Part shown: piece after piece, positions 23,819-34,888 of the stretch
Layout: the number at the start of each line of letters is the position of its first letter
Position numbering within the stretch: the first letter of the stretch is position 1
DNA from: Lepidodermella squamata
Lineage: Eukaryota > Gastrotricha
Length of the DNA: 64,000 nucleotides
Direction: 5' to 3'
NCBI GenBank assembly: GCA_047495785.1
Contig: JBLDXI010000033.1
Location: forward strand, 2,418,001-2,482,000
Program-made: the position numbers and the translations under genes
Notes under the pieces: model-generated
What the model was told of the DNA's origin: nothing
Seen by the model: the letters and a program-made list of their open reading frames with translations, nothing else
Database searches by the model: none

Positions 23819-25611
23819 ATGCCAATTGAGAAAAGAACAAGATACCGCATGTTAAGCGCTCCGCAACAACGACGTCAGAAGAAGTCCAAAGATCTCAATA
23901 GCAGACATGATTGCTTTACCAAGCCGTCGATCTACCATGCTGTTGTTGTTATTTTCTTGGAATTTTTCGCCTGGGGTCTCTTGACTAATCTGAATATTCA
24001 GGTGAGTTCACTTCTAAATTAAGTTGCGAAAACGGCTATTCCATTGTTTATCAGGTGGTCGCCGAAACTTTTCCTCGGCACACTTTTCTCATGAATGGTT
24101 TGATACAAGGCGTCAAGGGTATTTTGGCGTTCTTAGCTGCGCCCCTGTTGGGTGCTCTCAGTGATGTCTGGGGGCGGAAGCTCTTTCTTCTCGTCAGCGT
24201 CGCTTTCACGTGTATGCCGATTCCGCTGTTGAGGATAAGTCCTTGGTATGTCATCACTTCTTTCGTAGAGCCATGTATTCTAGGTAAAATTTGTTTTCCA
24301 GGTGGTACTTCACAGCCATTTCTCTTTCTGGAATTTTCTCAATAACGTATTCCATCGTCTTTGCTTACGTCGCAGACATAACTGACAAAAATGAAAGGCA
24401 TACTGCCTATGGCATGGTTTCAGCCACATTTGCTGCTAGCATCGTAACTAGTCCGGCTATTGGAGTGCTTTTGGAGCAACTTTTCGGCGCCTCTGCTGTT
24501 GTTCTACTGGCAACTGCCGTAGCATCTCTCGATTTGCTTTTCATCATCGTATGTGTGCCAGAATCCTTAGCCGAGGAAATGCGTCCAGCGTCATGGGGAA
24601 CAACCATCAGCTGGGACAAGGCAGATCCGTTTGGATCACTGAAGAAAATTGGCCGTGATCCCGTTATTTTATTATTATCTTTGACGGTGTTCTTTTCCTA
24701 TATTCCCGAGTCGGGGCAGTACTCTTGTTTCTTTGTCTATTTGTCAAAGGTAAACATTTATTTGCAATTTTTCTTCAAATGAATGTTCAAATTATTGTTC
24801 ATAGGAGCTCAACTTCAAAGAGTATGAAATCGCCGCATTCATTGCCACTATTGGATTGCTCTCGGTTTTTGCGCAAACCGCTCTCCTTACTTTGCTCATC
24901 AATCACATCGGCAATCAGAAGACCCTAATTGTCGGTCTTGTGTTTGAATTTATTCAAATGGCATGGTACTCGGTGGCAACTGCGGGATGGTATAAACTTG
25001 TGGCTAGCTCTCTGCCTTTTGATTAATTCTGATTTCACCCTAGGATGATATGGGTTGCTGGTGTCATGGCCGCGGTTTCAACAATATGTTACCCAGCAAT
25101 AAGCAGTTACGCTTCAGCTGCTGCCTCAGCTGATCAGCAGGGTGTTTCTCAAGGAGTCGTCACGGGGGTGAGAGGCCTGTGTTATGGCCTCGGCCCGGCG
25201 CTGTTCGGTCTTATATTCTTCCTTTTTGACGTTGATCTCGAATCTCCCACAACCGCAGCTCCGGTCACGACTCCATCCGGTGTTCATGGTCTGAATGTTT
25301 CGCTAACAACCACTACACCATTTATCCTGCCCGCTCCGCACGTCCCTACCGGCATTCAGCGGTTTATTCCCGGTCCGCCGTTTGCTTTCGGTGCCATTTT
25401 CGTAATGTTTGCCATTATCATCGCGTTTTTCATGCCTCGATCTGCCAATATGTTGCCGCTGAACAACTCGTCGACGAGCTCAGCGAACTCGACCGGTGGC
25501 ATCTCGCGGCAGCAGAAGCAGCTTACAATCCATCTTGGTGAATTGGAAATCGCCGACAAGCAGCAGGAACAGATTGAGCCCTTGTTGAATATTAGTAGCG
25601 CTCAAGAATAA
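23819..25611 (+). CDS. MFSD14: Major facilitator superfamily transporter, MFSD14 (HIAT1) type
   Basis: Five exons: 23819..24001, 24055..24245, 24302..24749, 24805..24989, 25044..25611, giving 524 residues with about 12 membrane segments. It matches the animal MFSD14/HIAT1 family along its whole length: YHAVVVIFLEFFAWGLL at TM1, HTFLMNGLIQGVKG, the MFS loop motif GALSDVWGRK between TM2 and TM3, FAYVADIT, SATFAAS and VTGVRGLC. The family is a set of membrane solute carriers of unsettled substrate, found at the Golgi/endosomes or the surface. Start ATG at 23819 was taken as the first likely Met; another Met lies 10 codons later. The region between the last helices carries a Thr/Pro-rich insertion (about 25240-25380) longer than in vertebrates. 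All four introns are 53-56 bases. Confidence 0.94.
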
Positions 25612-26590
25612 TTTCGGAAAATACGTTTATAGACACACCAAAAAATATGCGACTTCTGTTTGTGTTCAAGTGATTCAAAATCGTCCACAGGTGATGTGAG
25701 AATCCTTCAAATATTGATGAAAATAATTATCGTTTGATAAAAAATTGAATAATGAAGGCCAGCGCATCTTCGCGCTATTGGTGCTGGTATTACTCGAATT
25801 TCTATAGCTACATTATCGTTAATAATATTATTATTCTTTTTGCTTGTAAAATAACAGCTTTGGCGTTGGATAAAAATAAATTTCAAAAACTGCAAACTGA
25901 TGCTAACAATAATAGCTTTTTTCATTCGAAATGATGAAGAGAGGTTTCATCCGGCGATTTTATTACCGTTATTTTCTTGATAAATGTGAACTACCGCAAT
26001 TATGGATTTACTTTTAGTAGAACTAATAATTACCCAGTTGCTTATCACTCTTATAATTGTATTCGCCCTTCAACACGAGAACTAACTGGAAATAAAAAGC
26101 ATCATTTGTTTCAACTCATGCGTTCAATCTGATACTAGTCGAGCTTAATTTACCCCTATCGCTGCTATCCATGTCAGAACACATCCACCGAGTAGGTCGA
26201 ACCTGAGTTTAAAACGCCTCCGTCAACCTTAATGTTTGCACCTTGAATTCTTTTATCGATATCAAATCGCCTGTTTAGAAGCTGAGTTTTATTTTTGACA
26301 TGAAATGAAATCACTTAGTTATAATCATTTTTTCTACGGGAATATGTGTGTTTGTGTATTCGTGTATTCGGCTGTTGGAATTTGGCTGTGAATTTTCTGA
26401 TATCCTATAAAACTTGGAGTTATTAAATACGATACCTTTTATCAAGCTTTTCCCGGTCTATGGCTAACTTTTGTTAATGGAAACAGTTGGCGTATACACT
26501 GTTAGCTAACAACATCAGGTGGATTTTGTAAAATCGATCGTGAAGTTGATTGCCAACTCAGGTCGGTTTTGTATGGCAATGAAATTATGT
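25612..26590. other. Spacer between MFSD14 and the repeat array
   Basis: AT-rich, with AATAAA-like sites near 25876 and 26091. No recognisable gene. Confidence 0.4.
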
Positions 26591-27439
26591 GAAATTATAT
26601 AGTTATACGGCCATCAGAAACTGAGATGCACGCGATTCACATGAGAGTCCCTTGTAAACAGAAATGAGCGTGCTTTCTGCGCAAATCTCTGACAATTTTG
26701 CCTGAATTCTGATGCCAATATTTCTGCAATCTGGTTTCACCGATTCGATTATAATTCCATTGCTATACGCGCGCAGCCCTCTGATCTGATCATTACAGCT
26801 AACAGTGTATCGATCGACTGTTCTTTACCTTCCAATGAATACTTGCATGCTAATAATCCTGACTACTCAACTGTTCCTCCTCAGTTTTTATTTCGCTTGC
26901 TCCTGTCACCATCCCGAAATCTTTAGTTCGATGATACTATTATTTCCTGTAACAACTTGATGCCAAATAAGTTTGCATATTTGGGAGACACGCGTTTTAT
27001 GTACGACAAACCATTAGCCGATCGTGTATCATCTCTGAATCTAGTTTTGGTTGAGTCTTTTCTTCTGAATTGTAACCAACTTGTTGCTTCAAATCGGTCA
27101 CACTTAGGAGGATGCGAATGCTATTGATTGATATGAATTGTTTCTTCTGTATTCACAATTGTTACATGTTTCAATGAGCAAGTCGTTCTCTCCTTCATTT
27201 GTTCCTCTCTTCATTCGCTCGTTATGGCAAATTATCGAATTTGAAGTATCTTCGGACAGCTTTTGATGAGACGTGGAAAATATTATAAAATGCTATTAAA
27301 AACAGCGCTTGTTCTTGGGCCGTTTTCTTGGCCGAAATGATTAAAGGTCATTTAATACTTGAGTCGAAAATAAGATTTCAATGACACTAAAATGCTAATC
27401 TTTTGTTTCGCTTAGTGTTTTACAAAAAAGTTTGAGTTC

Positions 27440-27672
27440 ATGGGTAGCTGCGTATCTCGAAAGGAGCGACAGCCGTCGCAAATTTGGCTACAGCCGTTAA
27501 CAATTTAAAGACTCAGGTTGAAGCTGGATTCTTGGCGACGAACGCCCGCATCGACACAACGAACGCCGCGACGAACGCCCGCATCGACGCGACAAATGCC
27601 CGACTTGACGCGCTTGGCAGCCGTCTTAATAATGCGGAGAACGCAATTGCATTAATTGCTGCTCCTCCCCAG
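27440..27672 (+). pseudogene. Array copy 1, frameshifted relic of the small myristoylated repeat-protein gene
   Basis: It begins with the family ATG (MGSCVSRK), but compared with the intact copy at 32296 it lacks about 34 bases after codon 9, which shifts the frame into a stop after about 22 codons. The downstream repeat region (TNARID units) remains open in another frame without an ATG. The sequence after the CCCCAG/GTATGG donor has been replaced by unrelated unit sequence, so the second exon encoding the basic tail is missing. Confidence 0.75.
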
Positions 27673-28524
27673 GTATGGTCTCAATTTGTTGAATCTGTTG
27701 AAAATCGGTCACACTTAGGAGGATGCGAATGCAATTGATTGATATGAATTGTTTCTTCTACATTTACAATTGTTACATGTTTCAATGAGCAAGTCGTTCT
27801 CTCCTTCGTTGCTCCTCTCTTCATTCGCTCATTATGGCAATGCGTTTTTTTTTGTTTTAATGGCTATTAAAGCATATATATAGCCGTACTTGATCTAGAC
27901 GATCTCATATTTGATTTGACATATTATAACATTATTTAATAGTGTAATGTTTGCATATTTCACATGCATGAGAGTCTCTTGCAACCAGAAATGAGCGTGC
28001 TTTCTGCGCATATCTCTGACAATTTTGTTACATGTTTCAATGAGCAAGTCGTTCTCTCCTTCATTTGTTCCTCTCTTCATTCGCTCGTTATGGCAAATTA
28101 TCGAATTTGAAGTATCTTCGGACAGCTTTTGATGAGACGTGGAAAATATTATAAAATGCTATTAAAAACAGCGCTTGTTCTTGGGCCGTTTTCTTGGCCG
28201 AAATGATTAAAGGTCATTTGATACTTGAGTCGAAAATAAGATTTATTTATCCGTTGAGCATTCGTTGAGCAGAATTATTTCCCGTGCTCAATATAATTGT
28301 GCACTGTTAAGCATTTCGTTGTGCAGTCATTGTGCAGCCTTTAGGCGATTGAGCAGTCATTGAGCAGTCATTGCGCTGTCATTGCGCAGTCATTAAGCAT
28401 TCGAGTAGCGAACGTTGAGCACTTTGGGCAGTGTTTACGCACCCATTGTGCAATCATCAATTTTCGCTTTAAGCACTCGTTGAGCAGTCAAATTTTTAAA
28501 AATTGCAGAGAAATTCATAAAAAT

Positions 28525-29380
28525 CCGTCAGGGCGGGAAATCGAACCAGTGACTTTGAAGATCGAGGCCTGCAATCGAATCGATTGCGCCACTGGTTCGC
28601 TTCGAAAATCAATCACAAAAAACCGATTTAGCGTGGATTTTTTATATTTTGCCGTATTGGCAGTAGGCACCACTGCCGTCATTGGCCGTTTTTTTACAAA
28701 CGGCCAGTTTCGGGATTCGGCAGTATTGCCATTTGCCAGTATAAATTCATAGAAAGTAAAAAAAAACAAAAAAACCAATGAAAAATCGGTCGTGACCGGG
28801 AATCGAACCAGTGACTTTGAACATCGAGGCCTGCAATCGAATCGATTGCGCCACTGGTTCGCTTCGAAAATCAATCACAAAAAACCGATTTAGCGTGGAT
28901 TTTTTATATTTTGCCGTATTGGCAGTAGGCACCACTGCCGTCATTGGCCGTTTTTTTACAAACGGCCAGTTTCGGGATTCGGCAGTATTGCCATTTGCCA
29001 GTATAAATTCATAGAAAGTAAAAAAAAACAAAAAAACCAATGAAAAATCGGTCGTGACCGGGAATCGAACCAGTGACTTTGAACATCGAGGCCTGCAATC
29101 GAATCGATTGCGCCACTGGTTCGCTTCGAAAATCAATCACAAAAAACCGATTTAGCGTGGATTTTTTATATTTTGCCGTATTGGCAGTAGGCACCACTGC
29201 CGTCATTGGCCGTTTTTTTACAAACGGCCAGTTTCGGGATTCGGCAGTATTGCCATTTGCCAGTATAAATTCATAGAAAGTAAAAAAAAACAAAAAAACC
29301 AATGAAAAATCGGTCGTGACCGGGAATCGAACCAGTGACTTTGAACATCGAGGCCTGCAATCGAATCGATTGCGCCACTG
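28525..29380. repeat. 262-bp tandem satellite, about 3.2 copies
   Basis: The marker ATCGAGGCCTGCAATCGAAT recurs at about 28561, 28823, 29085 and 29347, exactly 262 bases apart. The three full units are nearly identical. Each unit also has GGCCGTTT...AAACGGCC, an 8-bp hairpin stem. The final unit is cut short at its tRNA-like part. Long minus-strand open frames here are by-products of the repeat. Confidence 0.9.
28790..28863 (-). pseudogene. tRNA-like sequence (degenerate tRNA-Arg type), one per satellite unit
   Basis: Read on the minus strand, the segment has an A-box-like GTGGCGCAAT and, about 35 bases later, a B-box-like GGTTCGATTCC, the two internal RNA polymerase III promoter elements of a tRNA. 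The order and spacing resemble tRNA-Arg, which also carries GTGGCGCAAT and TTCAAAG. The acceptor and anticodon stems do not pair well, so this is not a functional tRNA. The equivalent segments are at about 28530-28601, 29052-29125 and 29314-29380 (truncated). Confidence 0.55.
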
Positions 29381-29704
29381 GTATCGGGTTGATATCGGAA
29401 CCAGAAATTGACTGATCAATGACTTGGTATATTTTCAATAATTATTGGTGTGCTCAACGCGTGTCATACGACGTGTTAAGCACATTTTGAGCACATTTTG
29501 AGCACTTTTTGATGATTCATCCTCTGGTTAAGCTCTAGTTGTTCACGAATTGAGCGCAAATTGTGCACTGCTTTAGCACACGTTGAGCAAATTGAGCACA
29601 GGTTTAGCAATTGAGCAAAAATGCTCAACGGATATTTATTATTCAATGACACTAAAATGCTAATCTTTTGTTTCGCTTAGTGTTTTACAAAAAAGTTTGA
29701 GTTC

Positions 29705-29937
29705 ATGGGTAGCTGCGTATCTCGAAACGAGCGACAGCCGTCGCAAATTTGGCTACAGCCGTTAACAATTTAAAGACTCAGGTTGAAGCTGGATTCTTGG
29801 CGACGAACGCCCGCATCGACACAACGAACGCCGCGACGAACGCCCGCATCGACGCGACAAATGCCCGACTTGACGCGCTTGGCAGCCGTCTTAATAATGC
29901 GGAGAACGCAATTGCATTAATTGCTGCTCCTCCCCAG
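29705..29937 (+). pseudogene. Array copy 2, frameshifted relic
   Basis: Same deletion and loss of exon 2 as copy 1. It differs by single bases, for example AAACGAG instead of AAAGGAG at codons 8-9. It lies immediately right of the inserted DNA element. Confidence 0.75.
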
Positions 29938-30565
29938 GTATGGTCTCAATTTGTTGAATCTGTTGAAAATCGGTCACACTTAGGAGGATGCGAATGCAAT
30001 TGATTGATATGAATTGTTTCTTCTACATTTACAATTGTTACATGTTTCAATGAGCAAGTCGTTCTCTCCTTCGTTGCTCCTCTCTTCATTCGCTCATTAT
30101 GGCAATGCGTTTTTTTTTGTTTTAATGGCTATTAAAGCATATATATAGCCGTACTTGATCTAGACGATCTCATATTTGATTTGACATATTATAATATTAT
30201 TTAATAGTGTAATGTTTGCATATTTCACATGAATATCTCTTGCAACCAGAAATGAGCGTGCTTTCTGCGCATATCTCTGACAATTTTGTTACATTTTCAA
30301 TGAGCAAGTCGTTCTCTCCTTCATTTGTTCCTCTCTTCATTCGCTCGTTATGGCAAATTATCGAATTTGAAGTATCTTCGGACAGCTTTTGATGAGACGT
30401 GGAAAATATTATAAAATGCTATTAAAAACAGCGCTTGTTCTTGGGCCGTTTTCTTGGCCGAAATGATTAAAGGTCATTTAATACTTGAGTCGAAAATAAG
30501 ATTTCAATGACACTAAAATGCTAATCTTTTGTTTCGCTTAGTGTTTTACAAAAAAGTTTGAGTTC

Positions 30566-30798
30566 ATGGGTAGCTGCGTATCTCGAAAGGAGCGACAGCC
30601 GTCGCAAATTTGGCTACAGCCGTTAACAATTTAAAGACTCAGGTTGAAGCTGGATTCTTGGCGACGAACGCCCGCATCGACACAACGAACGCCGCGACGA
30701 ACGCCCGCATCGACGCGACAAATGCCCGACTTGACGCGCTTGGCAGCCGTCTTAATAATGCGGAGAACGCAATTGCATTAATTGCTGCTCCTCCCCAG
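30566..30798 (+). pseudogene. Array copy 3, frameshifted relic
   Basis: Near-identical to copy 1, with the same ~34-base loss and missing basic-tail exon. The shared lesion shows that the broken form itself was amplified. Confidence 0.75.
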
Positions 30799-31430
30799 GT
30801 ATGGTCTCAATTTGTTGAATCTGTTGAAAATCGGTCACACTTAGGAGGATGCGAATGCAATTGATTGATATGAATTGTTTCTTCTACATTTACAATTGTT
30901 ACATGTTTCAATGAGCAAGTCGTTCTCTCCTTCGTTGCTCCTCTCTTCATTCGCTCATTATGGCAATGCGTTTTTTTTTGTTTTAATGGCTATTAAAGCA
31001 TATATATAGCCGTACTTGATCTAGACGATCTCATATTTGATTTGACATATTATAACATTATTTAATAGTGTAATGTTTGCATATTTCACATGCATGAGAG
31101 TCTCTTGCAACCAGAAATGAGCGTGCTTTCTGCGCATATCTCTGACAATTTTGTTACATTTTCAATGAGCAAGTCGTTCTCTCCTTCATTTGTTCCTCTC
31201 TTCATTCGCTCGTTATGGCAAATTATCGAATTTGAAGTATCTTCGGACAGCTTTTGATGAGACGTGGAAAATATTATAAAATGCTATTAAAAACAGCGCT
31301 TGTTCTTGGGCCGTTTTCTTGGCCGAAATGATTAAAGGTCATTTAATACTTGAGTCGAAAATAAGATTTCAATGACACTAAAATGCTAATCTTTTGTTTC
31401 GCTTAGTGTTTTACAAAAAAGTTTGAGTTC

Positions 31431-31663
31431 ATGGGTAGCTGCGTATCTCGAAAGGAGCGACAGCCGTCGCAAATTTGGCTACAGCCGTTAACAATTTAAA
31501 GACTCAGGTTGAAGCTGGATTCTTGGCGACGAACGCCCGCATCGACACAACGAACGCCGCGACGAACGCCCGCATCGACGCGACAAATGCCCGACTTGAC
31601 GCGCTTGGCAGCCGTCTTAATAATGCGGAGAACGCAATTGCATTAATTGCTGCTCCTCCCCAG
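31431..31663 (+). pseudogene. Array copy 4, frameshifted relic
   Basis: Near-identical to copy 3, with the same deletion. The following 600 bases lead into the upstream block of the intact copy 5. Confidence 0.75.
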
Positions 31664-32295
31664 GTATGGTCTCAATTTGTTGAATCTGTTGAAAATCGGT
31701 CACACTTAGGAGGATGCGAATGCAATTGATTGATATGAATTGTTTCTTCTACATTTACAATTGTTACATGTTTCAATGAGCAAGTCGTTCTCTCCTTCGT
31801 TGCTCCTCTCTTCATTCGCTCATTATGGCAATGCGTTTTTTTTTGTTTTAATGGCTATTAAAGCATATATATAGCCGTACTTGATCTAGACGATCTCATA
31901 TTTGATTTGACATATTATAACATTATTTAATAGTGTAATGTTTGCATATTTCACATGCATGAGAGTCTCTTGCAACCAGAAATGAGCGTGCTTTCTGCGC
32001 ATATCTCTGACAATTTTGTTACATTTTCAATGAGCAAGTCGTTCTCTCCTTCATTTGTTCCTCTCTTCATTCGCTCGTTATGGCAAATTATCGAATTTGA
32101 AGTATCTTCGGACAGCTTTTGATGAGACGTGGAAAATATTATAAAATGCTATTAAAAACAGCGCTTGTTCTTGGGCCGTTTTCTTGGCCGAAATGATTAA
32201 AGGTCATTTAATACTTGAGTCGAAAATAAGATTTCAATGACACTAAAATGCTAATCTTTTGTTTCGCTTAGTGTTTTACAAAAAAGTTTGAGTTC

Positions 32296-32648
32296 ATGGG
32301 TAGCTGCTTATCTCGAAAGGAGGTTGACGATTTGGCGAAGAAGGTTGACGATTTGGCGACAGCCGTCAACAATTTAAAGACTCAGGTTGAAGCTGGATTC
32401 TTGGCGACGAACGCCCGCATCGACACCACGAACGCCGCGACGAACGCCCGCATCGATGCGACAAACGCCGCGACAAATGCTCGCCTTGACGCCCTAGGTA
32501 GCCGCATTAATGATGTGGAGAATGCTTTAATTGCTGCTCCTCCCCAGGTATGGTCGCAATTTATTGAATCTGCTCAATTTTTACACACACACACTCATAA
32601 TTTCAGGTTTGTCAAAAAATGATTTATCGCCGTCGACGACAATATTAA
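32296..32648 (+). CDS. Small predicted N-myristoylated coiled-coil protein, array copy 5 (intact)
   Basis: Two exons, 32296..32547 and 32607..32648, giving 97 residues. I do not recognise the family. The N-terminus MGSCLSRK fits the N-myristoyltransferase rule (Gly2, Ser6), with Cys4 available for palmitoylation and basic residues following, so membrane anchoring is likely. The rest is repetitive: heptads VDDLAKK-VDDLATA-VNNLKTQ, then three 11-residue units of the type ATNARIDTTNA, likely an amphipathic helix or coiled coil. Exon 2 adds a basic tail (QKMIYRRRRQY). The intron is supported because copy 6 has the same donor context (CCTCCCCAG/GTATGGTC), the same acceptor (TAATTTCAG) and a similar basic tail. 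The upstream ~270 bases are nearly identical in all copies. Confidence 0.7.
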
Positions 32649-33954
32649 TACTTCATGTTTTGCAGAGTAAGTTATCTGTTTTGATTTGTTCATAGTTAAT
32701 AAAGCAGATTTTTACTGCAGTTCCTGACCTGCTTGCTGGCGCCGTCGACTTACCACTCGATTTCGACGAAGAACTAATATTCCTTATGGAATAAACTTTT
32801 TGAAAATTGTATCGACTCGAGCTCTTTCCATAAATCAACTGCTCATACTGGGACAAAATTATTATGATACGAATGTTATTGATTTATATTAATTGTTTCT
32901 TTTTTATTTAAAATTGTTACATGTTTCAATGAGCAAGTCGTTCTCTCCTTCATTGCTCTTCTCTTCATTCGCTCATTATGGCAACACGTTTGAAATCTGA
33001 TGCCAATATTTCTGTAATCTGGTTTCACTGGTTTGATTATGATTCCATTGCTATACGCGCGCAGCCCTCTGATCTGATCATTACAGCTAACGGTGTATCG
33101 TCGGCTGTTCTTTTCCTTCCAATGAATACTTGCATGTTAATAATCCTGATTACTCAACTGTTCGTCCTCAGTTTATATTTCGCTTGCGCCTGTCACCATT
33201 CCGAAATCTTTAGTTCGATGATACTATTATTTCATTTAAAAACTTGATGCCAAATAAGTTTGCATATTTGGGAGACACGCGTTTTATGTACGACAAACCA
33301 TTAGCCGATCTTGTATCATCTCTGAATCTAGTTTTGTTTGAGTCTTTTCTTCTGAATTGTAACCAACTTGTTGCTTCAAATCGGTCACACTTAGGAGGAT
33401 ACGAATGCTATTGATTGATATGAATTGTTTCTTCTGTATTCACAATTGTTACATGTTTCAATGAGCAAGTCGTTCTCTCCTTCATTTGTTCCTCTCTTCA
33501 TTCGCTCATTATGGCAATACGTTTTTTGTTTTAATGGCTATTAAAGCATATATATAGCCGTACTTGATCTAGACGATCTCATATTTGATTTGACATATTA
33601 TAATATTATTTAATAGTGTAATGTTTGCATATTTCACATGAATATCTCTTGCAACCAGAAATGAGCGTGCTTTCTGCGCATATCTCTGACAATTTTGTTA
33701 CATTTTTCAATGAGCAAGTCGTTCTCTCCTTCATTGCTCCTCTCTTCATTCGCTCATTATGGCAATACGTTTTTTGTTTTAATGGCTATTAAAGCATATA
33801 TATAGCCGTACTTGATCTAGACGATCTCATATTTGATTTGACATATTATAATATTATTTAATAGTGTAATGTTTGCATATTTCACATGAATATCTCTTGC
33901 AACCAGAAATGAGCGTGCTTTCTGCGCATATCTCTGACAATTTTGTTACATTTT

Positions 33955-34220
33955 CAATGAGCAAGTCGTTCTCTCCTTCATTTGTTCCTCTCTTCATTCG
34001 CTCGTTATGGCAAATTATCGAATTTGAAGTATCTTCGGACAGCTTTTGATGAGACGTGGAAAATATTATAAAATGCTATTAAAAACAACGCTTGTTCTTG
34101 GGCCGTTTCTTGGCCGAAATGATTAAAGGTCATTTAATACTTGAGTCGAAAATAAGATTTCAATGACACTAAAATGCTAATCTTTTGTATCTCATAGTGT
34201 TTTACAATATTGTTGAGTCA
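33955..34220 (+). promoter_or_regulatory. Conserved upstream block of the array genes (probable promoter/5' UTR)
   Basis: The ~265 bases before the copy 6 ATG are almost identical to those before copies 1, 3, 4 and 5 (for example 27179-27439 and 32030-32295), although the copy 6 coding sequence has diverged strongly. The block includes GAGCAAGTCGTTCTCTCC, CTTCGGACAGCTTTTG, GGCCGTTTCTTGGCC and a CTCATAG/CGCTTAG acceptor-like site close to the ATG. Its role as a promoter is inferred. Confidence 0.5.
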
Positions 34221-34580
34221 ATGGGCAACTGCGATTCGAGAAAGAAGAAGGTGGACAATTTGGCGGTAGCCGTCAAAAATTTGGCGGTAGCAGTCGAAAA
34301 TTTGACGGCAACCGTCCACCGTGGGTTCGAGGCCATCAATAATCTCAACGACGCGACGAACGCCCGCATCGACGCGACGAATGCCCGCCTCGACACGTTA
34401 GAAGGACGACTAGAACCGTTTGAAAGACGACTCGACACGTTGGACAGATTAATTCCGCTAATTGCTGCTCCTCCCCAGGTATGGTCACAATTTGTTGAAT
34501 CTGCTCAATTTATACACACACACTAATAATTTCAGGTGAGTCAAAAATTTGTGCAACGACGTAACCGCCGGCACGATTAA
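34221..34580 (+). CDS. Small predicted N-myristoylated coiled-coil protein, array copy 6 (diverged, intact)
   Basis: Two exons, 34221..34478 and 34536..34580, giving 100 residues. The start MGNCDSRKKK again fits the myristoylation rule (Gly2, Ser6) with Cys4. Heptads follow (NLAVAVK-NLAVAVE-NLTATVH), then DATNARIDATNARLD and a Leu/Arg-rich helix (LEGRLEPFERRLDTLDRL). The segment LIAAPPQ at the splice site is shared with copy 5. Exon 2 ends in a basic tail (QRRNRRHD). The middle differs considerably from copy 5, while the ends, the intron borders and the upstream DNA are conserved. Function unknown; a membrane-tethered helical protein is the best description. Confidence 0.7.
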
Positions 34581-34888
34581 TTTTTGTCCCGCTCGAGGTA
34601 AGTTGATTTTTTTTCTTGATGTTACCGCCGCTGCCGTTGATCTCGGCTATCTCATTTAATATGAATATTCATCTTGTTGATCCTTGGTTGCTCAAAACTT
34701 TTTGACGTTGTTTGTTAATTGAATTGTTGTTGCTCACTTTTCTCTGTTTTCTTGTATAAGTGATGCCTTTCTTGGCCTAGCTGAATATATCGCGAATTGA
34801 TTGAAAAGTACATTGATGACCCATTTTTGTTGTTTCTAATAGGTGTTTAAGATTTGAACGTTGATTCAAGCGCTTCTGATTCGTGAAA

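Larger units (their letters stand above)
28245..29641. mobile_element. Non-autonomous DNA element with short inverted ends and TTGAGCA subterminal repeats
   Basis: About 1.4 kb interrupts the array at a point where other copies read AAGATTTCAATGAC. The left end has TATCCGTTGAGCA and the right end has its inverse, TGCTCAACGGATA, giving a 13-bp terminal inverted repeat. Both arms are packed with the heptamer TTGAGCA and related TTGAGCAC/GTGCAC words in direct orientation. The AT-rich flanks do not let me define the target-site duplication with certainty. No transposase is encoded. The interior is a 262-bp satellite. Confidence 0.7.
26591..34580 (+). repeat. Tandem gene-family array, unit about 865 bp, with partial units at both ends
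   Basis: The ATG of the small gene recurs at 27440, 29705, 30566, 31431, 32296 and 34221. Spacings are 861-865 bp, except for a ~1.4 kb insertion between copies 1 and 2 and partial units between copies 5 and 6. Each unit carries the same blocks: a small coding region, then CGGTCACACTTAGGAGGATG, then GAGCAAGTCGTTCTCTCC, a TATATATAGCC-containing AT block, AGAAATGAGCGTGCTTTCTG, and the upstream block ending just before the next ATG. The blocks at about 26700-27180 reappear at about 33000-33470, so the array is flanked by copies of the same downstream unit. Confidence 0.9.

Noticed and set aside
27484-27738. 84-codon frame in copies 1-4 as functional genes
   Set aside because: The frame starts at TTG, not ATG. 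The upstream family ATG is out of frame because of a deletion, and the tail exon is absent.
28525-29380. CRISPR-like array
   Set aside because: Units are 262 bp with no unique spacers, and the genome is animal. It is a tandem satellite.
28515-29419. Long minus-strand ORFs (about 120-136 codons) repeated in the satellite
   Set aside because: They arise from a 262-bp tandem repeat with tRNA-like content. The unit length is not a multiple of three, so the frame shifts from unit to unit.
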